Assembly (NCBI GenBank): GCA_032718865.1 | Contig: JALUTQ010000005.1 | Span: 310,001 to 374,000 of the forward strand | Length of the DNA stretch: 64,000 nucleotides | Direction of reading: 5' to 3' | From: Tilletia caries | Lineage: Eukaryota; Basidiomycota; Exobasidiomycetes; Tilletiales; Tilletiaceae | Shown: in pieces, positions 21,055-33,117 of the stretch | Numbering within the stretch: position 1 is the stretch's first letter | Layout of the letters: each line of letters begins with the position of its first letter | Notes under the pieces: model-generated | Databases searched by the model: none | Seen by the model: the letters and a program-made list of their open reading frames with translations, nothing else | Told to the model about the DNA's origin: nothing | Made by a program: the position numbers and the translations under genes

Positions 21055-22807
21055 ATGCCAGTCGTCCTTACCGCCCGTCACGAGGTCGACCCGCGTCTGG
21101 CAGACGTAACCATCCCCTTCCTGGCCGTCGGCCTGTCCTTCATCTTCAACGGAGTGATCTTCAGCCTTGCGGTCCTCTACGCATCCACTTCTGGCAAGAA
21201 GGACTCTAGAGTTCTCAAGCTTGCGGTGAGTTCCTTCCCCGTCATGCTTGATTTGGCGAGAGGCCCCAGAAGGATGTTTTGCGAGCTGACATCTCAATTT
21301 GCGAGGTTGCAGGTGCTGGTCTGCGTTCTGTCAAAGTGAGCAGACCGCGATGCGAAGAAGGAAGGAAAGGTAACCAGAGTGTCTGACCCCCTCATGTTGC
21401 TCCTTTCTTTGCCTTGTGCAGCACGGTCACCCTCTTCTTCCGCATGTATCGTGCGCAATCATTCATCCTGGGCGATCTTGTGAGCACTTCGGACCCCCGC
21501 CTTCGCAAGATTCGGGATCATCCCGCCTGTGGAACCAGCTGACGAAGTCTCCCCATTCATTGCCTGCGGCCGGCCAGCTCACCAACCTGACGTCGTTGAA
21601 ATGGGACTACGTCGCATACATGATCGCACTGGCGCCAGTCCGTGTCATCATTCAGATCTACTTCGGACGGCGGGCGTGGATTCTCGACGGGGACAGGGGG
21701 AATAAGCGTAGCTTGACGATCAAGTGGGTCGGACTGGGCATCATCACGTTGGAAGGTCTGCTGGGTATTGCCCTACCCGTCACGATGCTTGCCAGTTTTC
21801 AACCGAACGAGCCGGGTCGGTATGGATCGCCGTTCATGACGGAGGTGGTGAAAGGTGAGCCACTGCAAGGAGGCATCGGGGGTTTTCAATCAGAGGAGTG
21901 GACTGAACACGACCTTTCGAACCTTGTGTGCGTCCAGGCATGTTCGTTGCGTACCATGTTCTCAACGTCGTCCTACAAGCTACCGTCTCGTATCTCTTTG
22001 CTTCAGCCCTGAAGCGGATGGACGCGGCTCTGAAGGCCTCGCGCGATGCAGTCTCCATGCTCACCCGAATGCAGCTGAGTGAGTGACGGACCGTCATTTG
22101 CCCAAGATCCCTTCCCGGCTTTCACGAACTTATAACGCCATTCCTTTCTCCCCCGCCAATCGTTCGGACTCTTCACAGCATCCGCAATCTGCTTTTGTGC
22201 GATGAGCGCGATCAGCATCTTCACTTTCGTCTGGTTCCGCCTTCCCTCGGGCCGGCTGACGGACTTGTACGTCTTGCCACTCAGCGTGATGGAAGACATG
22301 TTCAGTGAGCAGACCACCTCCCTCATGGGCTCGCGTTCCCTTGGCCCCTTCTGGTATCGTCATTCGATAGACTCACACCATCCTGCCTTCCCCAAACCGG
22401 AAAAACAAACAGCCATCTCCTTCCTCCTCGCCCTCATCGTCCGGGAAAACGTGCGAAGCCGACTGAAGACGCCAGCAAACATCGACATCCTCTCTCCCGA
22501 AGCCGGCGAGCTCTTCTTCCTACAAGACGAAGAGGAAGGTCTGCACAGGACCCGACGACCGAGCTCCGGGTGGATACCGTTCTGGAGTCTGGTCTCATCC
22601 TCCCGCTCGCCGTGCAACAACAACAACAACAACAACACGGCCGACAGCGAGCTCGAGATGCTGCCAGGACGACTGCGGAAGAGGGACTCGTCGCTGCTGC
22701 AGACGATCGGCAGGCGGTCGAGTGGTGCCTCGCTATCATCGGTCCTGCACTTTGGAGGCCGGAGGAGGTCGAGCGGCGCGAGCAGCGCGCTGACTCGGGT
22801 CGCATGA
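21055..22807 (+). CDS. multi-pass (about 7 TM) membrane protein, basidiomycete DUF6534-like
   Basis: Seven exons: 21055-21225, 21313-21335, 21422-21479, 21578-21854, 21938-22078, 22179-22304 and 22413-22807, together 396 aa. Hydrophobic helices include VTIPFLAVGLSFIFNGVIFS near the N-terminus, then TLFFRMYRAQSF, YVAYMIALAPVRVIIQIYF, WVGLGIITLEGLLGIALPV and AYHVLNVVLQATVSYLFASA, and two more near SAICFCAMSAISIF and ISFLLALIV. The C-terminal 100 residues are cytosolic, basic and Ser-rich with a poly-Asn run. The pattern resembles the basidiomycete-specific DUF6534 membrane proteins. Intron 6 (22305-22412) is 108 nt and in frame, so a retained form would add 36 residues. Function unknown; sensing or transport is only a guess. 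Confidence 0.7.
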
Positions 22808-23135
22808 ATGGGAATCCTTGCTCTTGTCGAAACTTTAGAGAGGGGACGATCTTTGCAATGCATCACACAGAGACATCTGGGGCAGGTCCCTAAGACTTGA
22901 GCAATGAAATGATTTGCTGCTCGACGAAAAAGCGTGCGGATTCTGGTTGCTGGAAGGGATGGATGGAGTTTGGGGGGGGTTTCAATATACATTGCAAGGA
23001 GACCAGGAAGCATTGAGACGGAGATCCAAGTCGGGAGCGAGAGAGAGGAAAGGGATCCAGAAGTGGCGGTGGAAAAGGTTTAGGCGTGGGTGAGAGGAGG
23101 CAAGGCGAAGGGATTCGCTCGATGTAGACGTCCGC

Positions 23136-24026
23136 TCACGAATGATCCGCATCCGTGACCAAGGCAGAACGTTCGTCCGCCACGTCAGCGAAGAACGGAT
23201 CGTCTTCGCTCCCTTCTTCCGATGGGGAGGGCGACAGACTGAGCGTGCCCGTGTTCAGCGGAGCCGACGCCGACGCCGACGCCGACGCCGCGCCCATCGT
23301 ACTCGAACCCTGCTCTGGCTCCCGCTCCAAACCCGCAACTCCCCCAGCCGCAACCGAAGCAACCTCCCTCCCGCGCTCCTCCTCACCCTCGACCTCAACC
23401 TCAACAGAGCTACCCCGTCCAGACCTCTTCCGACTCCCCACAGAAACGTCCGAGAAGTACCCCTGCAAATCAGGAACCGACAGCGCATGCGCAGGCACCG
23501 GGACCCCCGCACTCCCACTTCCAAGACGAGCACCTAAACGCAACTGATGCACCGAGACCGAGGGCATCACAAACGCGTCGAAGTTCGCGAACGACTCAAA
23601 CTCGCGCAGGATCGGGTCGGCGTCGTGATGGCGGTGATGCGTCCGACGTCCGCTCTCGAGCGCGTTCGAGTCCGGATCGTCGTCGTCATCCTCCCCTGCC
23701 ACCTCAACCGAAGGCCGTCGTGAACCACGACTGGGCAACTCGGGATCGTCATCTTTCCCACCATCTCCGTCCCTATCACCAGCACCACTCGCACCCGCAC
23801 CCGCCATCGCCCCTCCTCCTCCTCCTTCACCGTCCGTGGCCGCGGCGCCGACCAAACCCTGCATGCTCAACGGCAGCGGCCCACCATCTCCATCCCTCTC
23901 CGCAGCAGCCGCAGCAGCCGAGACGATCTTCAACAGCGACACCTCCGCATCGTCGTCAATCACAGGCGCAGCAGACAGGAGCAGACTCAGATTCGCAGCA
24001 TTCATGGCTTTGATCGCGCCATTGCC

Positions 24027-24086
<60 letters not shown>

Positions 24087-25382
24087 CCCAACGCCGAGGC
24101 CGAGACCAACGCCAAGACCAGAGCCGTCGACGCTCATCTTGCGCAGTTCCGGGGCCACACTTGTATGGGCAGGGTCGAACAGAGACGGAGTCCGTAATCC
24201 TCCTCCTCCTTCCAAAGTCTTCTTGCCTTCAGCGTCTTCCGCACCGCTGATCTTACTGCCATGACCGTGACCGTGACCGTGACCGCTGCTGCTGTGGACG
24301 ATGCCGTGCCCCTTGCCGTTGCCGTTGCCCTCTATGACAGCCATACCACCTTCAATGCTCGTGACACTCTCATAAACATCCCCACCCGCCCGCGCAGCCG
24401 CAAACTCCGCCATATCCACATCAGGTAGCAAATGATGCTGCCCGGGAACAGTCAAGTCCCCTCCTCCTCCTCCTCCTCCTCCATCACCGTCCGCATCTAC
24501 TACCGCTGCTGCTGCAGCAGCGGCAGCAGCAGCAGCAGCCGAATCCGCCTCTTCGACTTTGACAGCAGCAATCTGCAACTGCTCCGCCTCCGTCACCGCC
24601 GGCGGCGCCACCTCCATCTCCACCACCACCTCCATATCGTTCCCGTCCGTTGCTTCCGCCGCCGATGCGACGACCATCCCTGCTGCGCTGCCACTTCCGC
24701 TTATCCCCGCGATGATGCCAATCTGGAGCGCCTCCTCCCGCCGATCGACATACCAGTGTCCCAAGCCGAGTCCGGGCACAGGCGCAAGGGCAAGGAGCTC
24801 CTCCTCGTCGTCATGTTGTCCCAAGTCTTCCATCTTATGTGCCGACCGTTCCGGGACGCCGTGGCCGAAGGGAGAGGCGGCGGCGGCGCTGCTGCCGAGT
24901 TTCGTGACATGAGGGTGGTGGTGGTGGTGGTGCGGGTGCACATCCAACGCATGCTTCCAATGTCTCGGGAGAGCTTTCCGCTCCTCCGCATCGATCGACA
25001 TCGAGAACTGCTGCCAACGCCTCTCCGACTCCGAAAGCTCCTCCTCCTCCTCCTCCTCCTCCTCCTCCCCAGCAGACCCGCCATCCCTCTTCACAACCCG
25101 GTCCTCCACAGAGCCCGCGCGCTGCATGAACGACGCCACCCGAGCCCGACTCTCGACGTGGTGAACATCAAAGTCAAACTCCGAGTCCTCATCCGTACTG
25201 AAGTCCGCCCGACTTTTAACCCAGACGTTCCGCTCAGCATCAATGAGCGTACTCGAACTGACGCTGGGCGAAGCAGCCGCGCCTCTGCCCACAGCCGTCA
25301 ACGAGGACGAGCCGGACTCGAGCAAGGACAGCTCGGATGGGGCGAGCGGGGAGACTGATTTCCGCATGAGCGCCGACGCAGT

Positions 25383-25434
<52 letters not shown>

Positions 25435-26977
25435 GAAGAAAAAACGCCCGTGCTCGGCCGCTTTATGCGGACTTTCAACGACGTCTTCTGCTGCTGCTGT
25501 CGACGAAGGGCGTCCTGATGCGATGCCTTGTTGGCAGCTGCCACCGTGGCCGGGTCGACTTCGCTCCCACTGCGCCAGAACGTGGTTGGTGTCCTTCTGT
25601 CCGACTTGGCAGGGGACGCGGATGACGAGTAGGAGCGGTTGACCATCATCGTCGTCGCTGTCGCTGCTGTCGTTGTTGCGTGCTTTGATTGACCGCGCTC
25701 GGAGAGAGGTGGGAGCATCGAGGCTGAGGGTTGGGCGGGTCTGATCTTGCGTTTGCGCGGTGCGGATACCGGTTTTCGTGGGCTGGCTGCGGTATTACGA
25801 CCGGTAAGCCACTCGACGTCATTCTCGTCGTCGTCCGGGATGACGATGGCTTCGTTTTTGGATCCTGTACGACTCCATCCGAAATTTTTAATTCTTCGGC
25901 GGGGTGTGTTCGATTGTTTGCTGTTGTTGTTGGAGCCGCCAGCTTTTTTAGGAGAGCTGTTGAAATCCCAGTCCTTTGCGATGGCGAAGATGTCGTCGTC
26001 GTCGTCATCATCATCGTCGTCATTATCACCGTCGTGGTGACTGCCGTTCCTTGCATGCTTGCTGCTGCTGTGATGACTGGCCTTGGCGCGCGATGCTTCG
26101 TAGGAGCGTCCATTGAGGAGATGGTCGCCGGTGCTCGAGCGCGCCGTCGCACAGTCCCTGAAATGAGATGAAGAGATGAAACATGAGTCGTTGTGGAAAA
26201 ATAAATGAGGAACATGAAAAAAGCCTCCGAGATCGTGTCGCGCGCGTCGGCGTTGGTATGCGCGCGTCCCAGGAGGGTGGGTGGGTAGATGTACTCACGG
26301 ACACTTGCAGAAGCCGAGACACTTGGGACAGTGGAAGGAGCGGGAGTCTGGGTCCCACTTTATGGAGCCGCGGTAGTCGGACTGGATACATCTGCGACAG
26401 AAGTAGGCCGGACAGACGTTTCCGTCTGTTGTGGAGCGACAGCGCATCATGGTGAAGGTGAGGTTGCGTCTGCAGCTGTGACATTGGTTGCGCAGGATGA
26501 TGGACTGGAGAATGGAGGAGAGAGATGGTAGAAGGAGGTGAGTTGAGTGCTGTGTTGAAATCTGGAGACTTGGACCGAAGAGAGTGTGCGAGGACTGACG
26601 TTGACTGCGACGACTTCTACATCTGAGCTTTCGTATCCGGTCTCGTTCTTGGAATGGGAGCGTGCTTGTGAGGACTTCTTCGCACTGCTGGATCTTGCTG
26701 TTGTTGCGGTGCTGCTGCTGGCTCTTGCACTCCTGCTGGCGACGCTGGGGACAGGTTGTGGTGGGATGTGATCGTGTGCGGCGCAGATGAAGCGTGCGCG
26801 CATGGCTGTGTCGAGGACGGGCATGGTGCTGGGTGATGCTGGTGCGAGGGTGGCCCATCCGTGTGGCCTGGGTGCGTGTGCGTTGAGGTCGAGAGCGAGT
26901 GCGTGGTAGTCGTTGGGCGGTTGGCGCCGGGCCCTCTTGCGCACTGGCTGGTGTTGTTGCTGCTGAGTGTCTGACAT
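23136..26977 (-). CDS. zf-4CXXC_R1 (MAOA repressor/CDCA7-like) zinc-finger protein with long low-complexity tail
   Basis: Exons 26600-26977, 26299-26504 and 23136-26157 join in frame to 1201 aa. Residues about 135-193 form a cysteine cluster: CHSCR, MRCRS, CPAYFCRRCI, then HCPKCLGFCKCP. This is the order of the zf-4CXXC_R1 domain of CDCA7 and RAM2-type nuclear proteins, where it binds DNA or nucleosomes. Basic stretches (RKRARRQPP near the N-terminus, PRKRKIRPAQ in exon 3) suit nuclear localisation. The remaining 1000 residues are mostly disordered: poly-Asp, poly-Ala (17 or more), poly-Glu, His-rich and Ser-Asn repeats. Role inferred: chromatin-linked transcription factor or cofactor. Start: first ATG of exon 1, followed by DTQQQQHQ. 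Confidence 0.8.
24020..24081. repeat. GTTGCT hexamer microsatellite in coding sequence
   Basis: About nine units of gttgct read on the minus strand as Ser-Asn repeats in the zf-4CXXC_R1 gene. A change by one unit keeps the frame. Confidence 0.85.
25380..25434. repeat. CAG/GCA triplet run coding poly-Ala
   Basis: About 17 agc/gca triplets code for a poly-alanine run on the minus strand in the zf-4CXXC_R1 gene. Confidence 0.85.
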
Positions 26978-27493
26978 GGCTGTGGCTGTGGCTGTGGTGT
27001 GAGAAGCATTCAGCTGGCCATCGCCTGTGTTCGCTGCTACCGCTGACTGTGTCGCTGTCGTCTTCGCTGTCGTCGCTGCTGTCGCGAGAGAAGCTCAAAG
27101 TGCGAATGAATCGAATGGCGTTTGCCAAAGAACCGAACGAACCCGGCTTGACGATCAACACACTCAGACCCCGCTCAAGACTCTTCCCATCGAACAATTC
27201 AACTGGGCCAGACCCCTCCCGATTCAATCAATCCACCGTAGCCCTTTCTGCTGAGTCTCGAGTCTGACCGCCCTGGCTGGATGACTGACTGATCCAGATT
27301 CCCGCGTCCAAGCTCGGGCCGCAATCCGCAAGCTGCCCACAAACAAAAACAGAATTGGAGAAGCAACGATCGCACGGCTTCCCTCAATCCCTTACGCGAC
27401 CGAGGTGCGTGCTTCCCTCAGGAACAGGGGCAACGAACGTGCAGATCCAAAAGAGTGTCGACGATGTGCATTGTCCGCAGTGGAGAGTTGCTT

Positions 27494-28124
27494 CTACGGC
27501 ACGACCTTGGCCAGCACAGAATCAAAGCCAGGCGCTCTCCATGCTTGCCGCCAGTCGAAATCAGCCATCAGCTGCAGCATACAAAGCGAGAAAGTCAGCG
27601 GGTGCAGCTTAGCAAGGGGAGCGAGCAAGTGCTGTGGTCAACGTACCTTGGGAATAGACAGCGCAGCAATCGCCATGAACGAGAACCTGCGCAACAGAGA
27701 CCACCCCAATTTCAGCATGTACAAGAGACACTCCCAAACTGAGATCACAGACACAGCCACTCACGCCAAGCTGAGCATCGGTGACGCCGTACCCTCCTTG
27801 TTCGTCCGTTCCGAGTGCGGCTTGTGCTGCGCAAGATGGGCAAGCGCCGCGATCAGCCCAAAGTACGCGATCACCGGTTGCTTCATCAGCATGGCCGCGC
27901 CGGACATCATCCTGTCAAAGAGACCAAGCAGTTTCTTCAGTACTGTCGGCGGGAGCATTTGGCTTGGGGCAGAGGAAGGATACGCACGAGGCTGAGCCGA
28001 GCATCGACCCGTAGATATCTGTGCTGGGCGTGCTCCACTCCGGCGGTGCAGAGTAGGGTGCCGCCTCGTTCGGCCGCTTGGCGTTCGAGCCGTCGATCCG
28101 CTTCAGTGGTGATGTTGATGCCAT
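27494..28124 (-). CDS. Asterix/WDR83OS family protein (PAT complex subunit)
   Basis: Exons 27988-28124, 27765-27911, 27647-27686 and 27494-27571 join in frame to 133 aa. The order of features fits the UPF0139/Asterix family: a hydrophilic N-terminus with KRPNEAAPYSAPPEW, a PTPDYM-like stretch (TPSTDIYGSMLG), then three short hydrophobic segments (SGAAMLMKQPVIAYFGLIA, SLAFSFMAIAALSI and the region between). In animals Asterix pairs with CCDC47 as the intramembrane chaperone that holds nascent multi-pass proteins at the ER translocon. The C-terminus (25 aa, last exon) is longer than in animals. It lies head-to-head with HID1, 69 bases apart. Confidence 0.75.
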
Positions 28125-28193
28125 CGTTCTGATCTGCGGCTTGGCCTTGGGACTGAGACTGGGACTGAGACTGACGATCGAAGGTGGTGGGAG
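28125..28193. promoter_or_regulatory. compact bidirectional promoter, Asterix / HID1
   Basis: Only 69 bases separate the two start codons if HID1 starts at 28194. It contains a run of ctgagactgg units (28150-28175). If HID1 starts at the later in-frame ATG (28320) the gap is 195 bases. Confidence 0.5.
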
Positions 28194-31100
28194 ATGAGGG
28201 CCCTCGCTATCGAGATGGGGAAGTTCTGGAAGTTCTATAGCAGTGAATCAATCAATGCTCCGAGTACTACTGAGAAGGACGACCTCCAACACCTCCCTGC
28301 TCCCAGCTCTCCCCGCGCGATGCTGCGGTTCCCACGCAAGCTCCTCTTCGGGGTCGACGACAAGCTCGCCTTCCTCTCCTCCCCAACCGGCATCCCCCGT
28401 CTCTGGCGCGAACGACACATCCCCGTGCCCCCCGAGGAAGACAACGCACACATCTACTGGGCCTCCTTCACCACCGTCTTCGACACCCCTTCCGACGTCT
28501 TCTCTTTGCTCGGCGTATCCGACATCAGGAGAGCGCTCGAAATCGCCCCGGAGAACATCGCTAACCTCGTCAGGCTCGTCGCCGCTCATCTCGAATCGCT
28601 CGTTGATGATCCTGCGCTGTGTCCACAGCCGGCGAGCACGGCCGGCCAGGGGGCGGCGGGCATGCTCTCGGGGTGGATACCTGGTATGGGCCCGACTCCG
28701 GCGGCGCCCAGGGACGGCAGGGACCGTACAAGGGAAGCCCTCAACTGTGTCCGGATCCTCACCCGCCTCCTTCCCGTCATTATGGAGGGTACCCCTGCCA
28801 CCTCCTCACCTCCGTCTCAGGACACAAGGCACTACTCTCCCTTCGAATACGAGCTCCTATGGAAACGAGCGGCCGGCCCGGTCTCTTCAGCCAGCAGAAC
28901 TCAGGACGGGGGGGACAAGCCTGCCGCACCTCCACACTCCGACTCAGACGGCCAGTTCGTCATCGACGACGGAGCAGACGACGATGATGAAGATCGCGGC
29001 TCCAAACCCGCTGCCCCTCCCCCCTCCGACCCACTGAGCCAACCCACTCAACCTTCAGCAAACGCTTCCGCCGCCACTCCATCGTCACAGAAACAGACAC
29101 CGCCAGCGCCAACAGACAACCCGCCCCAAGAACTCGAACCCTGCTTCATGGAGCAACTGCTCGAAGTATGTATCAACCTCCTCTTCCGCTCCGGCTTCAC
29201 CGTCCCCTGGACGGACGACCAACTCCCCTCCTCCCAAAATAACGAAGACCAACAACCGCCCTCCTCATTCGTCCATCTGGTCATCTGGTACGCCGGCGTA
29301 GGCAGCAGTCAAGAGCTCGAACGCACCACCCGCACACACGAATCCCACCGGATCGAAGTCCTCCGACTCCTCCTCGTCCTCCTCTCCAAGAGCATGTACA
29401 TCCCCCTGCCCTCACAACGCACAGCGCCGAACGAAGTCGCGGCCTACGCGGTCAGCAGACTCGATCGGACGGTCGTGCTGCCGCTGCTGTGCTCGCTTTT
29501 GAATGCGATTGCGACGGGCACAAGGGAAGGCGGGTGGGGCGTTGGTGGCAGGCTTTTGGGGGGAGGGGCCGAGGGGGACGTGAGGGCGAATCTGACGGCG
29601 CTCTCACTTCAGACGCTCAATGTGTTGATCGGGTACGAACATGCCCACCCCACCTCCAACCGACCAGGCCTAAGCCCATCCTACGCAACCCATCCCCTCC
29701 CCTCCCGAACCGAAGGCCCAAACGGGAGCCACGCCCCTGCCCCCCGCACCACAAGCACCAGCCCAACGAAGAACGCATTCCGATTCTACCTCTCCAAACT
29801 GCACCGCACCCAAGACTTCCTCAGCATCTGGACCTCCCTCTCGCACATCCTCAACGCGCCCATGTCCGCCTCCGCCTCCGCCGCCTCCTTCCTCCAACCG
29901 CTCGTCGGTGGCTCGCACGTCTTGGGCGGCGCGGGAGGCGTGGGCGGGAACGCGGCGGCGGCCGGGGTGTACGTGCCTGAGGCGTTGATGCTGCTGTGGC
30001 GGATGACGTTGCATAATCCTAAATTCCGCGCGTTCGTGTTGGCGGATGACGAACATGATGGAGGGAGTGGCGGTGGCTCGCAGCGGAGTTTGAGTCTGCT
30101 CACTTCCTTACTGTTCCACTCCCTCTCCGCCAAGGACAACCTCACGCGGCACGGCCTCGTCCGACTGTGCGCCTTCATGCTGCAGGACCTCTCCTCTGAA
30201 AAATCGTTCGGGCTGCACATCTCCAAACCGGGCAGTAGTGGCAGTCTTGCGCGGTTGCCGTCTAAATTTGGGATTGTGGGCACGGGTGGCGGGAACGGGA
30301 GCGGGGCGGATGTGCTTATTCAGGCGGTTTATTGTTTGATCGCGACGACGAAGGGAACGCTGTCGTCGCTCTACCCGCCGCTCGTCATCGCTCTGACGAA
30401 CACAGCCCCGTACTGGCGGAACATCACCGTCCCCTCCTCGACGCGGCTCGCCCAGCTGCTCCGCTCCTTCAGCGCGCCCGCGTACCTCCTCGCCGACGAG
30501 GGCAACCCACGCAACACGTTCTACCTGCTCGAGGCACTCACCTTCGTGCTGCAGTACCACTTTGCCGGGAATGCGAATGTGGCGTACGTGCTTGTTCGGA
30601 GTGGGCCCGGCTGTGTGGACCGGTTGGCTACTTTTACGTTGAGGAGGGGGATTGCGGACATTCGCAGACGGAGGGCGAGGGCGGGCTTGGGTGGCTTGGG
30701 GGCTGCTCCACCTGGGCCTGGGGTCGGGACGACGCCGGGTAGTAGGGTCACCTCTGTAGGGTCCGAGACGACGGCCGCTGGGATCCTCGGTCCGGCACAG
30801 GGGGAGGGAAAGGATGCGGTCGCGTCTGCGGTCGCGCTCGCTGGTGCAGGCATCGGCGCGGAGGCGGGGACGGGGACGGGCCCAGGGATTACTGGGTCTG
30901 AATCGGGTGCCGGTGATGCGGAGAACGAGAAGGCTCGTCTGGCCCAACGCGAGGCGGAGCTGGAGGCTGCGGCGCAGGATGAACGGCAGCCGTCCAGGGG
31001 AGGTGTGGGTTTTGGACCAGTGGCAGTGGCAGTCGCGGCGCATGGTGTAGAAGGAGGAGCGGAGGCAGCTTCCATCCTCTCGGAAAAGGCACGAGGGAAG

Positions 31101-31951
31101 CTCCGGCAGAGTTCGATCTCGTTCACCCTTGATGCGCCCGCAGCTGCGTCGGCAGGGGAAAATGACAGACCGACGAGCTCGAGTCACGAGGCCAGCCGAC
31201 TCGGTCCGACTGCAACGGCGGCGGCGGCGGCAGGAACAGGGCCGGGGCCGCGCAGAAGTGAAGGCGGTAGCAGTTTGGTGGACGAGGAGGAGGTTGATGA
31301 GCTTATTTTCAGCTTGACGGAGGATGAGCTCTTTGAGGCTGCGCGCACAGTGGGCCGGCATGGCTTCGTACCTACGCAGGAATGGGTGACGAGTTGGCAG
31401 AAGGGGTGAGTTCTTCTATCTCTCTACGCTACATCTGTCTATCCCAATCCATTGCTGACACCTGCCCTCATGACCTAGACTTCCGCTGGACACGATCCAA
31501 TTGGCGCTGATGGAGCTCAAGCCGAAGGTGGAGGCGCTATGTGCGAGCGAGAGTGTGTTGAACCGGACGGACGCGGACGAGCGGGTGCTTGCGTTCCTTC
31601 GGGAACAGACGTTGGCGGGCGTGTTACCGCCTGCGCCACCTATCGGTACGTTATTCCCCCCTTCCCCATCCTCGAGTCATTGATTTCTCACACACTACCA
31701 CCCCCATTTTTCCTTACGCGTCTCGAAAAACAGTGACGCGTCCGTTCCGCTGGACGGACCAGTCGCAGGTGTGGCTGACGTCGTACCTGTGGGGATGTAT
31801 CTACGCGTATGCGATTTTGCCGCATGCGATCTGGCGGGATACGGAGGTGCGGCTGTTCCAAGTGCTCGAACCGGGTTCGACGTCGACGTCGTCTTCTTCT
31901 TCTTCCGCCCCTCCGTCGGCGGCGGCGTCCACGCTGCCTGCTCGAGGCTGA
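28194..31951 (+). CDS. HID1: HID1-family (Hid-1/dymeclin-like) Golgi trafficking protein
   Basis: Exons 28194-31405, 31479-31645 and 31734-31951 join in frame to 1198 aa. Matches to HID1 run along the whole length: DDKLAF near the start, YWASFTTVFDTPSDVFSLL, REALNCVRILTRLLPVI, FYLSKLHRTQDFLSIW, then YLLEALTFVLQYHFAGNANV, and the C-terminal QEWVTSWQKG, LALMELKPKVEAL, WLTSYLWGCIYAY. HID1 proteins sit on the trans-Golgi and act in secretory-granule or secretory sorting in animals. Inserts rich in Ala/Gly/Pro lengthen the fungal protein. The family's N-terminal MG myristoylation signal is not seen; an ATG at 28320 is an alternative start that would widen the promoter. Confidence 0.88.
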
Positions 31952-32133
31952 CTGGGGATGGTTGTGGGATCAAATACACATAGACCACATGTCGTTTTAA
32001 ATGCAACAACAGTCCTTGATATATCATTTTGTGTATACGAAGACAGAGAAGGGTGTGGATACACTGGTATTTGGGGGACAGCACAAACTTTTGGGTCTAG
32101 AGGGGTTGAGATCGATCGAGATCGAAGAGAAGA

Positions 32134-32628
32134 TCACTTGGTCCAGCTGGTCCAGCCGCTCTTGGCCTTGGCGGCGGCCTTGTCGGCCTCGGCGGAGACC
32201 TTGTCTGCGGCTGCGGATGCCTGTGCCTTGACGTCCTTGTATGCGCTCTCGGAGTCGCGCTCGACGCGTGCGGTCAGGGAGCCGAGGTTGGACTGGATGT
32301 CGCGTGTGGTGGACTTGGCGTCGGCGAGCTGGGTGGATGGGGCAATGTATTGGATGAGTACCAAAAGGGAAGAAGAGAGGGGCAAAAGGAAAGGGAGGAT
32401 AGTACTCACAGCGCTGTCAAAGGTGGCCTTTCCGCGGTGCTCTAGTGACTTAGCGTCACCAGTGACCTCAGCCTGGAGGCGGTGTGCATCAGCCTCGGCC
32501 TTGTGTGTGGCGGCAGAGACGTTGCCGCTGCCCTGGTAGAAGTAGTAGCCCGCACCGCCGGCGACGACGGCGGCGGCGACAGCGAGGAGAGTGCTGGAGC
32601 CCTTCTTTGCTGCTTGCTGAGTGGACAT
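32134..32628 (-). CDS. small single-pass membrane protein with Ala/Lys-rich helical tail
   Basis: Exons 32410-32628 and 32134-32328 join in frame to 137 aa. A hydrophobic helix (LLAVAAAVVAGGAGYYFY) follows a short basic N-terminus. The rest is a long amphipathic helix rich in Ala, Lys, Asp and Ser, with repeated KAxAxAAADKVSAEADK-type heptads, ending WTSWTK. Ustilaginomycete proteins labelled calcofluor white hypersensitive have this build, and a mitochondrial or ER membrane place is possible; both are resemblance only. It is convergent with HID1, with stop codons only 182 bases apart. Confidence 0.7.
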   Translation of the reverse strand: MSTQQAAKKGSSTLLAVAAAVVAGGAGYYFYQGSGNVSAATHKAEADAHRLQAEVTGDAKSLEHRGKATFDSAVSTILPFLLPLSSSLLVLIQYIAPSTQLADAKSTTRDIQSNLGSLTARVERDSESAYKDVKAQASAAADKVSAEADKAAAKAKSGWTSWTK

Positions 32629-33117
32629 GCTTGGCTTGCTGATTGTTGGGTGAGTGTGAATGTGGAGAGCGAGGGTGAGGTGGGGAGGTGGATGATCGTC
32701 GGTGTGGGATTGACTTCTCTCTCTCCCCATTTATACGGATGGCCAGCTGGAACGTTTTCAGAGCTCAACACGCGCCGTCATCATCATCATTCGCATTTCG
32801 CACAGCGCACAGCCTCGCGCCAAGTCGCCAGCGCGCCAGCAGCCAGCAGCAGAGTGCCAGAACAGGCATTCCCATCTTCTGTGCGCGCATGCCCGAGAAA
32901 TGTGCGTTCCTGCGACGATGGCGTACAAGGAAATTCCGATGTTCAGTGACATCATGCTGCATCGGGCTGCGGGTGGATCAGATTAGATAACGAAATTTCA
33001 TGACGCGCACAGGCCACAGACGCCGAGTTGACCGACGTTCCGACTTGACTTCGGATTTCGGAAGCTGAGGACGAGGGCGAGCGCAACGAGGACAGCATTC
33101 ACAGAGACAGAGACGCA
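32629..33117. promoter_or_regulatory. divergent intergenic region
   Basis: About 490 bases between two divergent genes. It holds a catcatcatcattcg run and agcagcca repeats; no clear TATA box. Confidence 0.4.

Noticed and set aside
24020..24081. Short regularly spaced repeats as a CRISPR array
   Set aside because: Pure hexamer run coding Ser-Asn, no spacers, eukaryotic gene.
24432..25358. 308-codon frame antisense to the zf-4CXXC_R1 gene
   Set aside because: Shadow of triplet-repeat coding sequence (poly-Ala read as poly-Ser or Leu).
30108..31361. 417-codon frame antisense to HID1
   Set aside because: HID1 conserved blocks on the plus strand explain the region; the antisense is Arg/Pro-rich shadow.
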